Shown: one piece after another, positions 50,910 through 62,100 of the stretch
Position numbering within the stretch: position 1 is the first letter of the stretch
Layout of the letters: the number at the start of each line of letters is the position of its first letter
Assembly: GCA_039105265.1 (NCBI GenBank)
Contig: JAPFFF010000002.1
Coordinates: forward strand, 744,001-808,000
DNA length: 64,000 nt
Reading direction: 5' to 3'
Origin: Tritrichomonas musculus
Taxonomy: Eukaryota > Parabasalia > Tritrichomonadida > Tritrichomonadidae
Program-made: the position numbers and the translations under genes
Notes under the pieces: model-generated
What the model saw: only the letters and a program-made list of their open reading frames with translations
Databases searched by the model: none
What the model was told of the DNA's origin: nothing

Positions 50910-51661
50910 AGAAGAAGAAGATGATGAAAACGAAAAAGAAGAAGAAGATGATGAAAATGAAAAAGAAGAAGAAGATGATGAAAATGAAAAAGAAGAAGAA
51001 GATGATGAAAATGAAAAAGAAGAAGAAGATGATGAAAATGAAAAAGAAGAAGAAGATGATGAAAATGAAAAAGAAGAAGAAGATGATGAAAATGAAAAAG
51101 AAGAAGAAGATGATGAAAATGGAAAAGAAGAAGAAGATGATGAAAATGAAAAAGAAGAAGAAGATGATGAAAATGAAAAAGAAGAAGAAGATGATGAAAA
51201 TGGAAAAGAAGAAGAAGAAGATGAAAATGAAAAAGAAAAAGAAGATGATGAAAATGAAAAAGAAGAAGAAAATGATGAAAATGAAAAAGAAGAAGAAGAT
51301 GATGAAAATGGAAAAGAAGAAGAAGATGATGAAAATGAAAAAGAAGAAGAAGATGATGAAAATGAAAAAGAAGAAGAAGATGATGAAAATGGAAAAGAAG
51401 AAGAAGATGATGAAAATGAAAATGGAAAAGAAGAAGAAAAAGATGAAAATGAAAAAGAAGAAGAAGATGATGAAAATGAAAAAGAAGAAGAAGATGATGA
51501 AAATGGAAAAGAAGAAGAAGATGATGAAAATGAAAATGAAAAAGAAGAAGAAGATGATGAAAATGAAAAAGAAGAAGAAGATGATGAAAATGAAAAAGAA
51601 GAAGAAAATGAAGAAGAAGATGATGAAAATGGAAAAGAAGAAGAAGAAGATGAAAATGAAA
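50909..51661 (+). repeat. X block, Y-type
   Basis: This 752-bp copy carries the AAA-for-GAA variant near 51,435 and the AAT form of the terminal junction. I see no difference from the X at 29,587. Confidence 0.85.
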
Positions 51662-54600
51662 AGAAGAAGAAGATGATGAAAATGAAAAAGAAGAAGAAGA
51701 TGATGAAAATGAAAAAGAAGAAGAAGATGATGAAAATGAAAAAGAAGAAGAAGATGATGAAAATGAAAAAGAAGAAGAAGATGATGAAAATGAAAAAGAA
51801 GAAGAAGATGATGAAAATGAAAAAGAAGAAGAAGATGATGAAAATGAAAAAGAAGAAGAAGATGATGAAAATGAAAAAGAAGAAGAAGATGATGAAAATG
51901 AAAAAGAAGAAGAAGATGATGAAAATGGAAAAGAAGAAGAAGATGATGAAAATGAAAATGAAAAAGAAGAAGAAGATGATGAAAATGAAAAAGAAGAAGA
52001 AGATGATGAAAATGGAAAAGAAGAAGAAGAAGATGAAAATGAAAAAGAAAAAGAAGATGATGAAAATGAAAAAGAAGAAGAAAATGATGAAAATGAAAAA
52101 GAAGAAGAAGATGATGAAAATGGAAAAGAAGAAGAAGATGATGAAAATGAAAAAGAAGAAGAAGATGATGAAAATGAAAAAGAAGAAGAAGATGATGAAA
52201 ATGGAAAAGAAGAAGAAGATGATGAAAATGAAAATGGAAAAGAAGAAGAAGATGATGAAAATGAAAAAGAAGAAGAAAATGAAGAAGAAGATGATGAAAA
52301 TGAAAAAGAAGAAGAAGATGATGAAAATGAAAAAGAAGAAGAAGATGATGAAAATGAAAAAGAAGAAGAAGATGATGAAAATGGAAAAGAAGAAGAAGAT
52401 GATGAAAATGAAAAAGAAGAAGAAGATGATGAAAATGAAAAAGAAGAAGAAGATGATGAAAATGGAAAAGAAGAAGAAGATGATGAAAATGAAAAAGAAG
52501 AAGAAGATGATGAAAATGAAAAAGAAGAAGAAGATGATGAAAATGAAAAAGAAGAAGAAGATGATGAAAATGAAAAAGAAGAAGAAAATGATGAAAATGG
52601 AAAAGAAGAAGATGATGAAAATGAAAAAGAAGAAGAAGATGATGAAAATGGAAAAGAAGAAGAAGATGATGAAAATGAAAAAGAAGAAGAAGATGATGAA
52701 AATGAAAAAGAAGAAGAAGATGATGAAAATGGAAAAGAAGAAGAAGAAGATGAAAATGAAAAAGAAGAAGAAGATGATGAAAATGAAAAAGAAGAAGAAG
52801 ATGATGAAAATGAAAAAGAAGAAGAAGAAGAAAATGATGAAAATGGAAAAGAAGAAGAAGATGATGAAAATGAAAAAGAAGAAGAAGATGATGAAAATGA
52901 AAAAGAAGAAGAAAATGATGAAAATGGAAAAGAAGAAGATGATGAAAATGAAAAAGAAGAAGAAGATGATGAAAATGGAAAAGAAGAAGAAGATGATGAA
53001 AATGGAAAAGAAGAAGAAGATGATGAAAATGAAAAAGAAGAAGAAGATGATGAAAATGGAAAAGAAGAAGAAGAAGATGAAAATGAAAAAGAAGAAGAAG
53101 ATGATGAAAATGAAAAAGAAGAAGAAGATGATGAAAATGAAAAAGAAAAAGAAGATGATGAAAATGAAAAAGAAGAAGAAGATGATGAAAATGAAAAAGA
53201 AGAAGAAGATGATGAAAATGAAAAAGAAGAAGAAAATGAAGAAGAAGATGATGAAAATGAAAATGAAGAAGAAGAAGAAAATGATTCAAATGAAAAAGAA
53301 GAAGAAGAAGATGATTCAAATGGAAAAGAAGAAGAAGATGATGAAAATGAAAATGAAAATGAAGAAGAAGATGATGAAAATGAAAAAGAAGAAGAAGAAG
53401 ATGATTCAAATGGAAAAGAAGAAGAAGATGATGAAAACGAAAAAGAAGAAGAAGATGATGAAAATGAAAAAGAAGAAGAAGATGATGAAAATGAAAAAGA
53501 AGAAGAAGATGATGAAAATGAAAATGAAGAAGAAGATGATGAAAATGAAAAAGAAGAAGAAGATGATGAAAATGAAAAAGAAGAAGAAGATGATGAAAAT
53601 GAAAAAGAAGAAGAAGATGATGAAAATGGAAAAGAAGAAGAAGAAGATGAAAATGAAAAAGAAGAAGAAGATGATGAAAATGAAAAAGAAGAAGAAGATG
53701 ATGAAAATGAAAAAGAAGAAGAAGAAGAAAATGATGAAAATGGAAAAGAAGAAGAAGATGATGAAAATGAAAAAGAAGAAGAAGATGATGAAAATGAAAA
53801 AGAAGAAGAAAATGATGAAAATGGAAAAGAAGAAGATGATGAAAATGAAAAAGAAGAAGAAGATGATGAAAATGGAAAAGAAGAAGAAGATGATGAAAAT
53901 GAAAAAGAAGAAGAAGATGATGAAAATGAAAAAGAAGAAGAAGATGATGAAAATGAAAAAGAAGAAGAAGATGATGAAAATGAAAAAGAAGAAGAAGATG
54001 ATGAAAATGAAAAAGAAGAAGAAGATGATGAAAATGGAAAAGAAGAAGAAGATGATGAAAATGAAAAAGAAGAAGAAGATGATGAAAATGAAAATGAAGA
54101 AGAAGAAGAAAATGATTCAAATGAAAAAGAAGAAGAAGAAGATGATTCAAATGGAAAAGAAGAAGAAGATGATGAAAATGAAAATGAAAATGAAGAAGAA
54201 GATGATGAAAATGAAAAAGAAGAAGAAGATGATGAAAATGAAAAAGAAGAAGAAGATGATGAAAATGAAAAAGAAGAAGAAGATGATGAAAATGAAAAAG
54301 AAGAAGAAGATGATGAAAATGAAAAAGAAGAAGAAGATGATGAAAATGAAAAAGAAGAAGAAGATGATGAAAATGGAAAAGAAGAAGAAGATGATGAAAA
54401 TGAAAAAGAAGAAGAAGATGATGAAAATGAAAAAGAAGAAGAAGATGATGAAAATGAAAAAGAAGAAGAAGATGATGAAAATGAAAAAGAAGAAGAAGAT
54501 GATGAAAATGAAAAAGAAGAAGAAGATGATGAAAATGAAAAAGAAGAAGAAGATGATGAAAATGAAAAAGAAGAAGAAGATGATGAAAATGAAAAAGAAG

Positions 54601-56910
54601 AAGAAGATGATGAAAATGAAAAAGAAGAAGAAGATGATGAAAATGAAAAAGAAGAAGAAGATGATGAAAATGGAAAAGAAGAAGAAGATGATGAAAATGA
54701 AAAAGAAGAAGAAGATGATGAAAATGAAAAAGAAGAAGAAGATGATGAAAATGGAAAAGAAGAAGAAGATGATGAAAATGAAAATGAAAAAGAAGAAGAA
54801 GATGATGAAAATGAAAAAGAAGAAGAAGATGATGAAAATGAAAAAGAAGAAGAAGATGATGAAAATGAAAAAGATGAAGAAGAAGAAAATGATGAAAATG
54901 GAAAAGAAGAAGAAGAAGATGAAAATGAAAAAGAAGAAGAAGATGATGAAAATGAAAAAGAAGAAGAAGATGATGAAAATGGAAAAGAAGAAGAAGATGA
55001 TGAAAATGAAAAAGAAGAAGAAAATGAAGAAGAAGATGATGAAAATGAAAATGAAAAAGAAGAAGAAGATGATGAAAATGAAAAAGAAGAAGAAGATGAT
55101 GAAAATGAAAAAGAAGAAGAAGATGATGAAAATGAAAAAGAAGAAGAAGATGATGAAAATGAAAAAGAAGAAGAAGATGATGAAAATGAAAAAGAAGAAG
55201 AAGATGATGAAAATGAAAAAGAAGAAGAAGATGATGAAAATGAAAAAGAAGAAGAAGATGATGAAAATGAAAAAGAAGAAGAAGATGATGAAAATGAAAA
55301 AGAAGAAGAAGAAGAAAATGATGAAAATGGAAAAGAAGAAGAAGATGATGAAAATGAAAAAGAAGAAGAAGATGATGAAAATGAAAAAGAAGAAGAAGAT
55401 GATGAAAATGGAAAAGAAGAAGAAGATGATGAAAATGAAAAAGAAGAAGAAAATGAAGAAGAAGATGATGAAAATGAAAATGAAAAAGAAGAAGAAGATG
55501 ATGAAAATGAAAAAGAAGAAGAAGATGATGAAAATGAAAAAGAAGAAGAAAATGAAGAAGAAGATGATGAAAATGGAAAAGAAGAAGAAGATGATGAAAA
55601 TGGAAAAGAAGAAGAAGATGATGAAAATGGAAAAGAAGAAGAAGATGATGAAAATGGAAAAGAAGAAGAAGATGATGAAAATGAAAAAGAAGAAGAAGAA
55701 GATGAAAATGAAAAAGAAGAAGAAGATGATGAAAATGGAAAAGAAGAAGAAGAAGATGAAAATGAAAAAGAAGAAGAAGATGATGAAAATGGAAAAGAAG
55801 AAGAAGATGATGAAAATGAAAAAGAAGAAGAAAATGAAGAAGAAGATGATGAAAATGGAAAAGAAGAAGAAGATGATGAAAATGAAAAAGAAGATGATGA
55901 AAATAAAGAAAAAGAAGAAGGTGATGAAAATGAAAAAGAAGAAGATGATGATGAAAATGAAAAAGAAGAAGAAGATGATGAAAATGAAGAAAAAGAAGAA
56001 GAAGAAGAAAATGAAGAAGAAGATGATGAAAATGAAGAAAAAGAAAAAGAAGAAGAAAATGAAGAAGAAGATGATGAAAATGAAAAAGAAGAAGAAGATG
56101 ATGAAAATGAAAAAGAAGAAGAAGATGATGAAAATGAAAAAGAAGAAGAAGATGATGAAAATGGAAAAGAAGAAGAAGATGATGAAAATGAAAATGGAAA
56201 AGAAGAAGAAGAAGATGAAAATGAAAAAGAAGAAGAAGATGATGAAAATGAAAAAGAAGAAGAAAATGAAGAAGAAGATGATGAAAATGAAAAAGAAGAA
56301 GAAGATGATGAAAATGGAAAAGAAGAAGAAGATGATGAAAATGAAAAAGAAGAAGAAGATGATGAAAATGAAAATGAAAAAGAAGAAGAAGATGATGAAA
56401 ATGAAAATGAAAAAGAAGAAGAAGAAGATGAAAATGAAAAAGAAGAAGAAGATGATGAAAATGAAAAAGAAGAAGAAGATGATGAAAATGAAAAAGAAGA
56501 AGAAGATGATGAAAATGAAAAAGAAGAAGAAGATGATGAAAATGGAAAAGAAGAAGAAGATGATGAAAATGAAAAAGAAGAAGAAGATGATGAAAATGAA
56601 AAAGAAGAAGAAGATGATGAAAATGAAAAAGAAGAAGAAGAAGATGAAAATGGAAAAGAAGAAGAAGATGATGAAAATGAAAAAGAAGAAGAAGATGATG
56701 AAAATGAAAAAGAAGAAGAAGATGATGAAAATGAAAAAGAAGAAGAAGATGATGAAAATGAAAAAGAAGAAGAAGATGATGAAAATGGAAAAGAAGAAGA
56801 AGATGATGAAAATGAAAATGGAAAAGAAGAAGAAGAAGATGAAAATGAAAAAGAAGAAGAAGATGATGAAAATGAAAATGAAAAAGAAGAAGAAGAAGAT
56901 GAAAATGAAA
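51661..56910 (+). repeat. Y block with an extra NDSN pair
   Basis: This block is about 5,249 bp. GATTCA occurs at 53283, 53313 and 53403. A second pair at 54114 and 54144, 831 bp after the first, is followed by NENENEEE as usual but lacks the third member. A long run of canonical units follows (about 54,220-54,670), then EKD at 54873, four GGA units (about 55,570-55,680) and KEKEEGDEN at 55904, 1,031 bp after EKD. Confidence 0.85.
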
Positions 56911-59192
56911 AGAAGAAGAAGATGATGAAAACGAAAAAGAAGAAGAAGATGATGAAAATGAAAAAGAAGAAGAAGATGATGAAAATGAAAAAGAAGAAGA
57001 AGATGATGAAAATGAAAAAGAAGAAGAAGATGATGAAAATGAAAAAGAAGAAGAAGATGATGAAAATGAAAAAGAAGAAGAAGATGATGAAAATGAAAAA
57101 GAAGAAGAAGATGATGAAAATGAAAAAGAAGAAGAAGATGATGAAAATGAAAAAGAAGAAGAAGATGATGAAAATGGAAAAGAAGAAGAAGATGATGAAA
57201 ATGAAAAAGAAGAAGAAGATGATGAAAATGAAAAAGAAGAAGAAGATGATGAAAATGGAAAAGAAGAAGAAGAAGATGAAAATGAAAAAGAAAAAGAAGA
57301 TGATGAAAATGAAAAAGAAGAAGAAGATGATGAAAATGAAAAAGAAGAAGAAGAAGAAAATGATGAAAATGGAAAAGAAGAAGAAGATGATGAAAATGGA
57401 AAAGAAGAAGAAGAAGATGAAAATGAAAAAGAAAAAGAAGATGATGAAAATGAAAAAGAAGAATAAGATGATGAAAATGGAAAAGAAGAAGAAGAAGATG
57501 AAAATGAAAAAGAAAAAGAAGATGATGAAAATGAAAAAGAAGAAGAAGATGATGAAAATGGAAAAGAAGAAGAAGAAGATGAAAATGAAAAAGAAAAAGA
57601 AGATGATGAAAATGAAAAAGAAGAAGAAAATGATGAAAATGAAAAAGAAGAAGAAGATGATGAAAATGGAAAAGAAGAAGAAGATGATGAAAATGAAAAA
57701 GAAGAAGAAGATGATGAAAATGAAAAAGAAGAAGAAGATGATGAAAATGAAAAAGAAGAAGAAGAAGAAAATGATGAAAATGGAAAAGAAGAAGAAGATG
57801 ATGAAAATGAAAAAGAAGAAGAAGATGATGAAAATGAAAAAGAAGAAGAAGATGATGAAAATGAAAAAGAAGAAGAAGATGATGAAAATGGAAAAGAAGA
57901 AGAAGATGATGAAAATGAAAATGGAAAAGAAGAAGAAGAAGATGAAAATGAAAATGAAGAAGAAGATGATGAAAATGAAAAAGAAGAAGAAGATGATGAA
58001 AATGGAAAAGAAGAAGAAGATGATGAAAATGAAAATGAAAAAGAAGAAGAAGATGATGAAAATGAAAAAGAAGAAGAAGATGATGAAAATGGAAAAGAAG
58101 AAGAAGATGATGAAAATGGAAAAGAAGAAGAAGATGATGAAAATGAAAAAGAAGAAGAAGATGATGAAAATGGAAAAGAAGAAGAAGATGATGAAAATGA
58201 AAAAGAAGATGATGAAAATAAAGAAAAAGAAGAAGGTGATGAAAATGAAAAAGAAGAAGATGATGATGAAAATGAAAAAGAAGAAGAAGATGATGAAAAT
58301 GAAGAAAAAGAAGAAGAAGAAGAAAATGAAGAAGAAGATGATGAAAATGAAGAAAAAGAAAAAGAAGAAGAAAATGAAGAAGAAGATGATGAAAATGAAA
58401 AAGAAGAAGAAGATGATGAAAATGAAAAAGAAGAAGAAGATGATGAAAATGAAAAAGAAGAAGAAGATGATGAAAATGGAAAAGAAGAAGAAGATGATGA
58501 AAATGAAAATGGAAAAGAAGAAGAAGAAGATGAAAATGAAAAAGAAGAAGAAGATGATGAAAATGAAAAAGAAGAAGAAAATGAAGAAGAAGATGATGAA
58601 AATGAAAAAGAAGAAGAAGATGATGAAAATGGAAAAGAAGAAGAAGATGATGAAAATGAAAAAGAAGAAGAAGATGATGAAAATGAAAATGAAAAAGAAG
58701 AAGAAGAAGATGAAAATGAAAAAGAAGAAGAAGATGATGAAAATGAAAAAGAAGAAGAAGATGATGAAAATGAAAAAGAAGAAGAAGATGATGAAAATGA
58801 AAAAGAAGAAGAAGATGATGAAAATGGAAAAGAAGAAGAAGATGATGAAAATGAAAAAGAAGAAGAAGATGATGAAAATGAAAAAGAAGAAGAAGATGAT
58901 GAAAATGAAAAAGAAGAAGAAGAAGATGAAAATGGAAAAGAAGAAGAAGATGATGAAAATGAAAAAGAAGAAGAAGATGATGAAAATGAAAAAGAAGAAG
59001 AAGATGATGAAAATGAAAAAGAAGAAGAAGATGATGAAAATGAAAAAGAAGAAGAAGATGATGAAAATGGAAAAGAAGAAGAAGATGATGAAAATGAAAA
59101 AGAAGAAGAAGATGATGAAAATGAAAATGAAAAAGAAGAAGAAGATGATGAAAATGAAAATGAAAAAGAAGAAGAAGAAGATGAAAATGAAA
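56910..59192 (+). repeat. Composite block: Z-like start fused to Y tail
   Basis: The first 0.5 kb equals the start of Z at 27,467 and 48,789. A local triplication of EKEKE plus ENGKEEEEDEN units follows (about 57,280, 57,430, 57,510 and 57,600). From about 57,620 the order is that of 37,120-38,932, including KEKEEGDEN at 58219. The tail is 33 bp shorter than that copy, one unit having been lost near 58,690. Confidence 0.75.
57464..57466 (+). other. Lone in-phase TAA in the acidic frame
   Basis: GAA-GAA-TAA replaces GAA-GAA-GAA, a single G-to-T change. In the lysine phase it reads AAT (N) and leaves that frame open. It is the only other in-register stop of the acidic phase besides the one at 4230. 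It has no counterpart in the related unit near 57,540, so it is recent or an error. Confidence 0.85.
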
Positions 59193-62100
59193 AGAAGAAG
59201 AAGATGATGAAAATGAAAAAGAAGAAGAAGATGATGAAAATGAAAAAGAAGAAGAAGATGATGAAAATGAAAAAGAAGAAGAAGATGATGAAAATGAAAA
59301 AGAAGAAGAAGATGATGAAAATGAAAAAGAAGAAGAAGATGATGAAAATGAAAAAGAAGAAGAAGATGATGAAAATGGAAAAGAAGAAGAAGATGATGAA
59401 AATGAAAATGAAAAAGAAGAAGAAGATGATGAAAATGAAAAAGAAGAAGAAGATGATGAAAATGAAAAAGAAGAAGAAGAAGAAAATGATGAAAATGGAA
59501 AAGAAGAAGAAGATGATGAAAATGAAAAAGAAGAAGAAGATGATGAAAATGAAAAAGAAGAAGAAAATGATGAAAATGGAAAAGAAGAAGATGATGAAAA
59601 TGAAAAAGAAGAAGAAGATGATGAAAATGGAAAAGAAGAAGAAGATGATGAAAATGGAAAAGAAGAAGAAGATGATGAAAATGAAAAAGAAGAAGAAGAT
59701 GATGAAAATGGAAAAGAAGAAGAAGAAGATGAAAATGAAAAAGAAGAAGAAGATGATGAAAATGAAAAAGAAGAAGAAGATGATGAAAATGAAAAAGAAA
59801 AAGAAGATGATGAAAATGAAAAAGAAGAAGAAGATGATGAAAATGAAAAAGAAGAAGAAGATGATGAAAATGAAAAAGAAGAAGAAAATGAAGAAGAAGA
59901 TGATGAAAATGAAAATGAAGAAGAAGAAGAAAATGATTCAAATGAAAAAGAAGAAGAAGAAGATGATTCAAATGGAAAAGAAGAAGAAGATGATGAAAAC
60001 GAAAAAGAAGAAGAAGATGATGAAAATGAAAAAGAAGAAGAAGATGATGAAAATGAAAAAGAAGAAGAAGATGATGAAAATGAAAATGAAGAAGAAGATG
60101 ATGAAAATGAAAAAGAAGAAGAAGATGATGAAAATGAAAAAGAAGAAGAAGATGATGAAAATGAAAAAGAAGAAGAAGATGATGAAAATGGAAAAGAAGA
60201 AGAAGAAGATGAAAATGAAAAAGAAGAAGAAGATGATGAAAATGAAAAAGAAGAAGAAGATGATGAAAATGAAAAAGAAGAAGAAGAAGAAAATGATGAA
60301 AATGGAAAAGAAGAAGAAGATGATGAAAATGAAAAAGAAGAAGAAGATGATGAAAATGAAAAAGAAGAAGAAAATGATGAAAATGGAAAAGAAGAAGATG
60401 ATGAAAATGAAAAAGAAGAAGAAGATGATGAAAATGGAAAAGAAGAAGAAGATGATGAAAATGGAAAAGAAGAAGAAGATGATGAAAATGAAAAAGAAGA
60501 AGAAAATGATGAAAATGGAAAAGAAGAAGATGATGAAAATGAAAAAGAAGAAGAAGATGATGAAAATGAAAAAGAAGAAGAAGATGATGAAAATGGAAAA
60601 GAAGAAGAAGAAGATGAAAATGAAAAAGAAGAAGAAGATGATGAAAATGAAAAAGAAGAAGAAGATGATGAAAATGAAAAAGAAGAAGAAGATGATGAAA
60701 ATGAAAAAGAAGAAGAAGATGATGAAAATGAAAAAGAAGAAGAAGATGATGAAAATGGAAAAGAAGAAGAAGATGATGAAAATGAAAATGAAAAAGAAGA
60801 AGAAGATGATGAAAATGAAAAAGAAGAAGAAGATGATGAAAATGGAAAAGAAGAAGAAGATGATGAAAATGAAAATGAAAAAGAAGAAGAAGATGATGAA
60901 AATGAAAAAGAAGAAGAAGATGATGAAAATGAAAAAGAAGAAGAAGATGATGAAAATGAAAAAGATGAAGAAGAAGAAAATGATGAAAATGGAAAAGAAG
61001 AAGAAGAAGATGAAAATGAAAAAGAAGAAGAAGAAGATGAAAATGAAAAAGAAGAAGAAGATGATGAAAATGGAAAAGAAGAAGAAGATGATGAAAATGA
61101 AAAAGAAGAAGAAAATGAAGAAGAAGATGATGAAAATGAAAATGAAAAAGAAGAAGAAGATGATGAAAATGAAAAAGAAGAAGAAGATGATGAAAATGAA
61201 AAAGAAGAAGAAGATGATGAAAATGAAAAAGAAGAAGAAGATGATGAAAATGAAAAAGAAGAAGAAGATGATGAAAATGAAAAAGAAGAAGAAGATGATG
61301 AAAATGGAAAAGAAGAAGAAGATGATGAAAATGAAAAAGAAGAAGAAGATGATGAAAATGAAAAAGAAGAAGAAGATGATGAAAATGAAAAAGAAGAAGA
61401 AGAAGAAAATGATGAAAATGGAAAAGAAGAAGAAGATGATGAAAATGAAAAAGAAGAAGAAGATGATGAAAATGAAAAAGAAGAAGAAGATGATGAAAAT
61501 GGAAAAGAAGAAGAAGATGATGAAAATGAAAAAGAAGAAGAAAATGAAGAAGAAGATGATGAAAATGAAAATGAAAAAGAAGAAGAAGATGATGAAAATG
61601 AAAAAGAAGAAGAAGATGATGAAAATGAAAAAGAAGAAGAAAATGAAGAAGAAGATGATGAAAATGGAAAAGAAGAAGAAGATGATGAAAATGGAAAAGA
61701 AGAAGAAGATGATGAAAATGGAAAAGAAGAAGAAGATGATGAAAATGGAAAAGAAGAAGAAGATGATGAAAATGAAAAAGAAGAAGAAGAAGATGAAAAT
61801 GAAAAAGAAGAAGAAGATGATGAAAATGGAAAAGAAGAAGAAGAAGATGAAAATGAAAAAGAAGAAGAAGATGATGAAAATGGAAAAGAAGAAGAAGATG
61901 ATGAAAATGAAAAAGAAGAAGAAGATGATGAAAATGGAAAAGAAGAAGAAGATGATGAAAATGAAAAAGAAGATGATGAAAATAAAGAAAAAGAAGAAGG
62001 TGATGAAAATGAAAAAGAAGAAGATGATGATGAAAATGAAAAAGAAGAAGAAGATGATGAAAATGAAGAAAAAGAAGAAGAAGAAGAAAATGAAGAAGAA

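Larger units (their letters stand above)
46570..53900 (+). repeat. Segmental duplication, right copy (21,322-bp offset)
   Basis: This copy corresponds to 25,250-32,578. It begins inside the second Y of the doubled block, crosses three junctions (48,789, 50,909 and 51,661) and ends near 53,900, where ENGKEEE in the left copy meets ENEKEEE here. Because it contains the same junctions as the left copy, the frame breaks were already present before the duplication. Confidence 0.8.

Noticed and set aside
822-50924. A giant acidic-repeat protein gene spanning the window
   Set aside because: The acidic phase has no ATG, is broken by more than two dozen net 1-nt shifts and two TAA codons, and lacks splice-site pairs (GT is almost absent on +). 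At most this is a relic.
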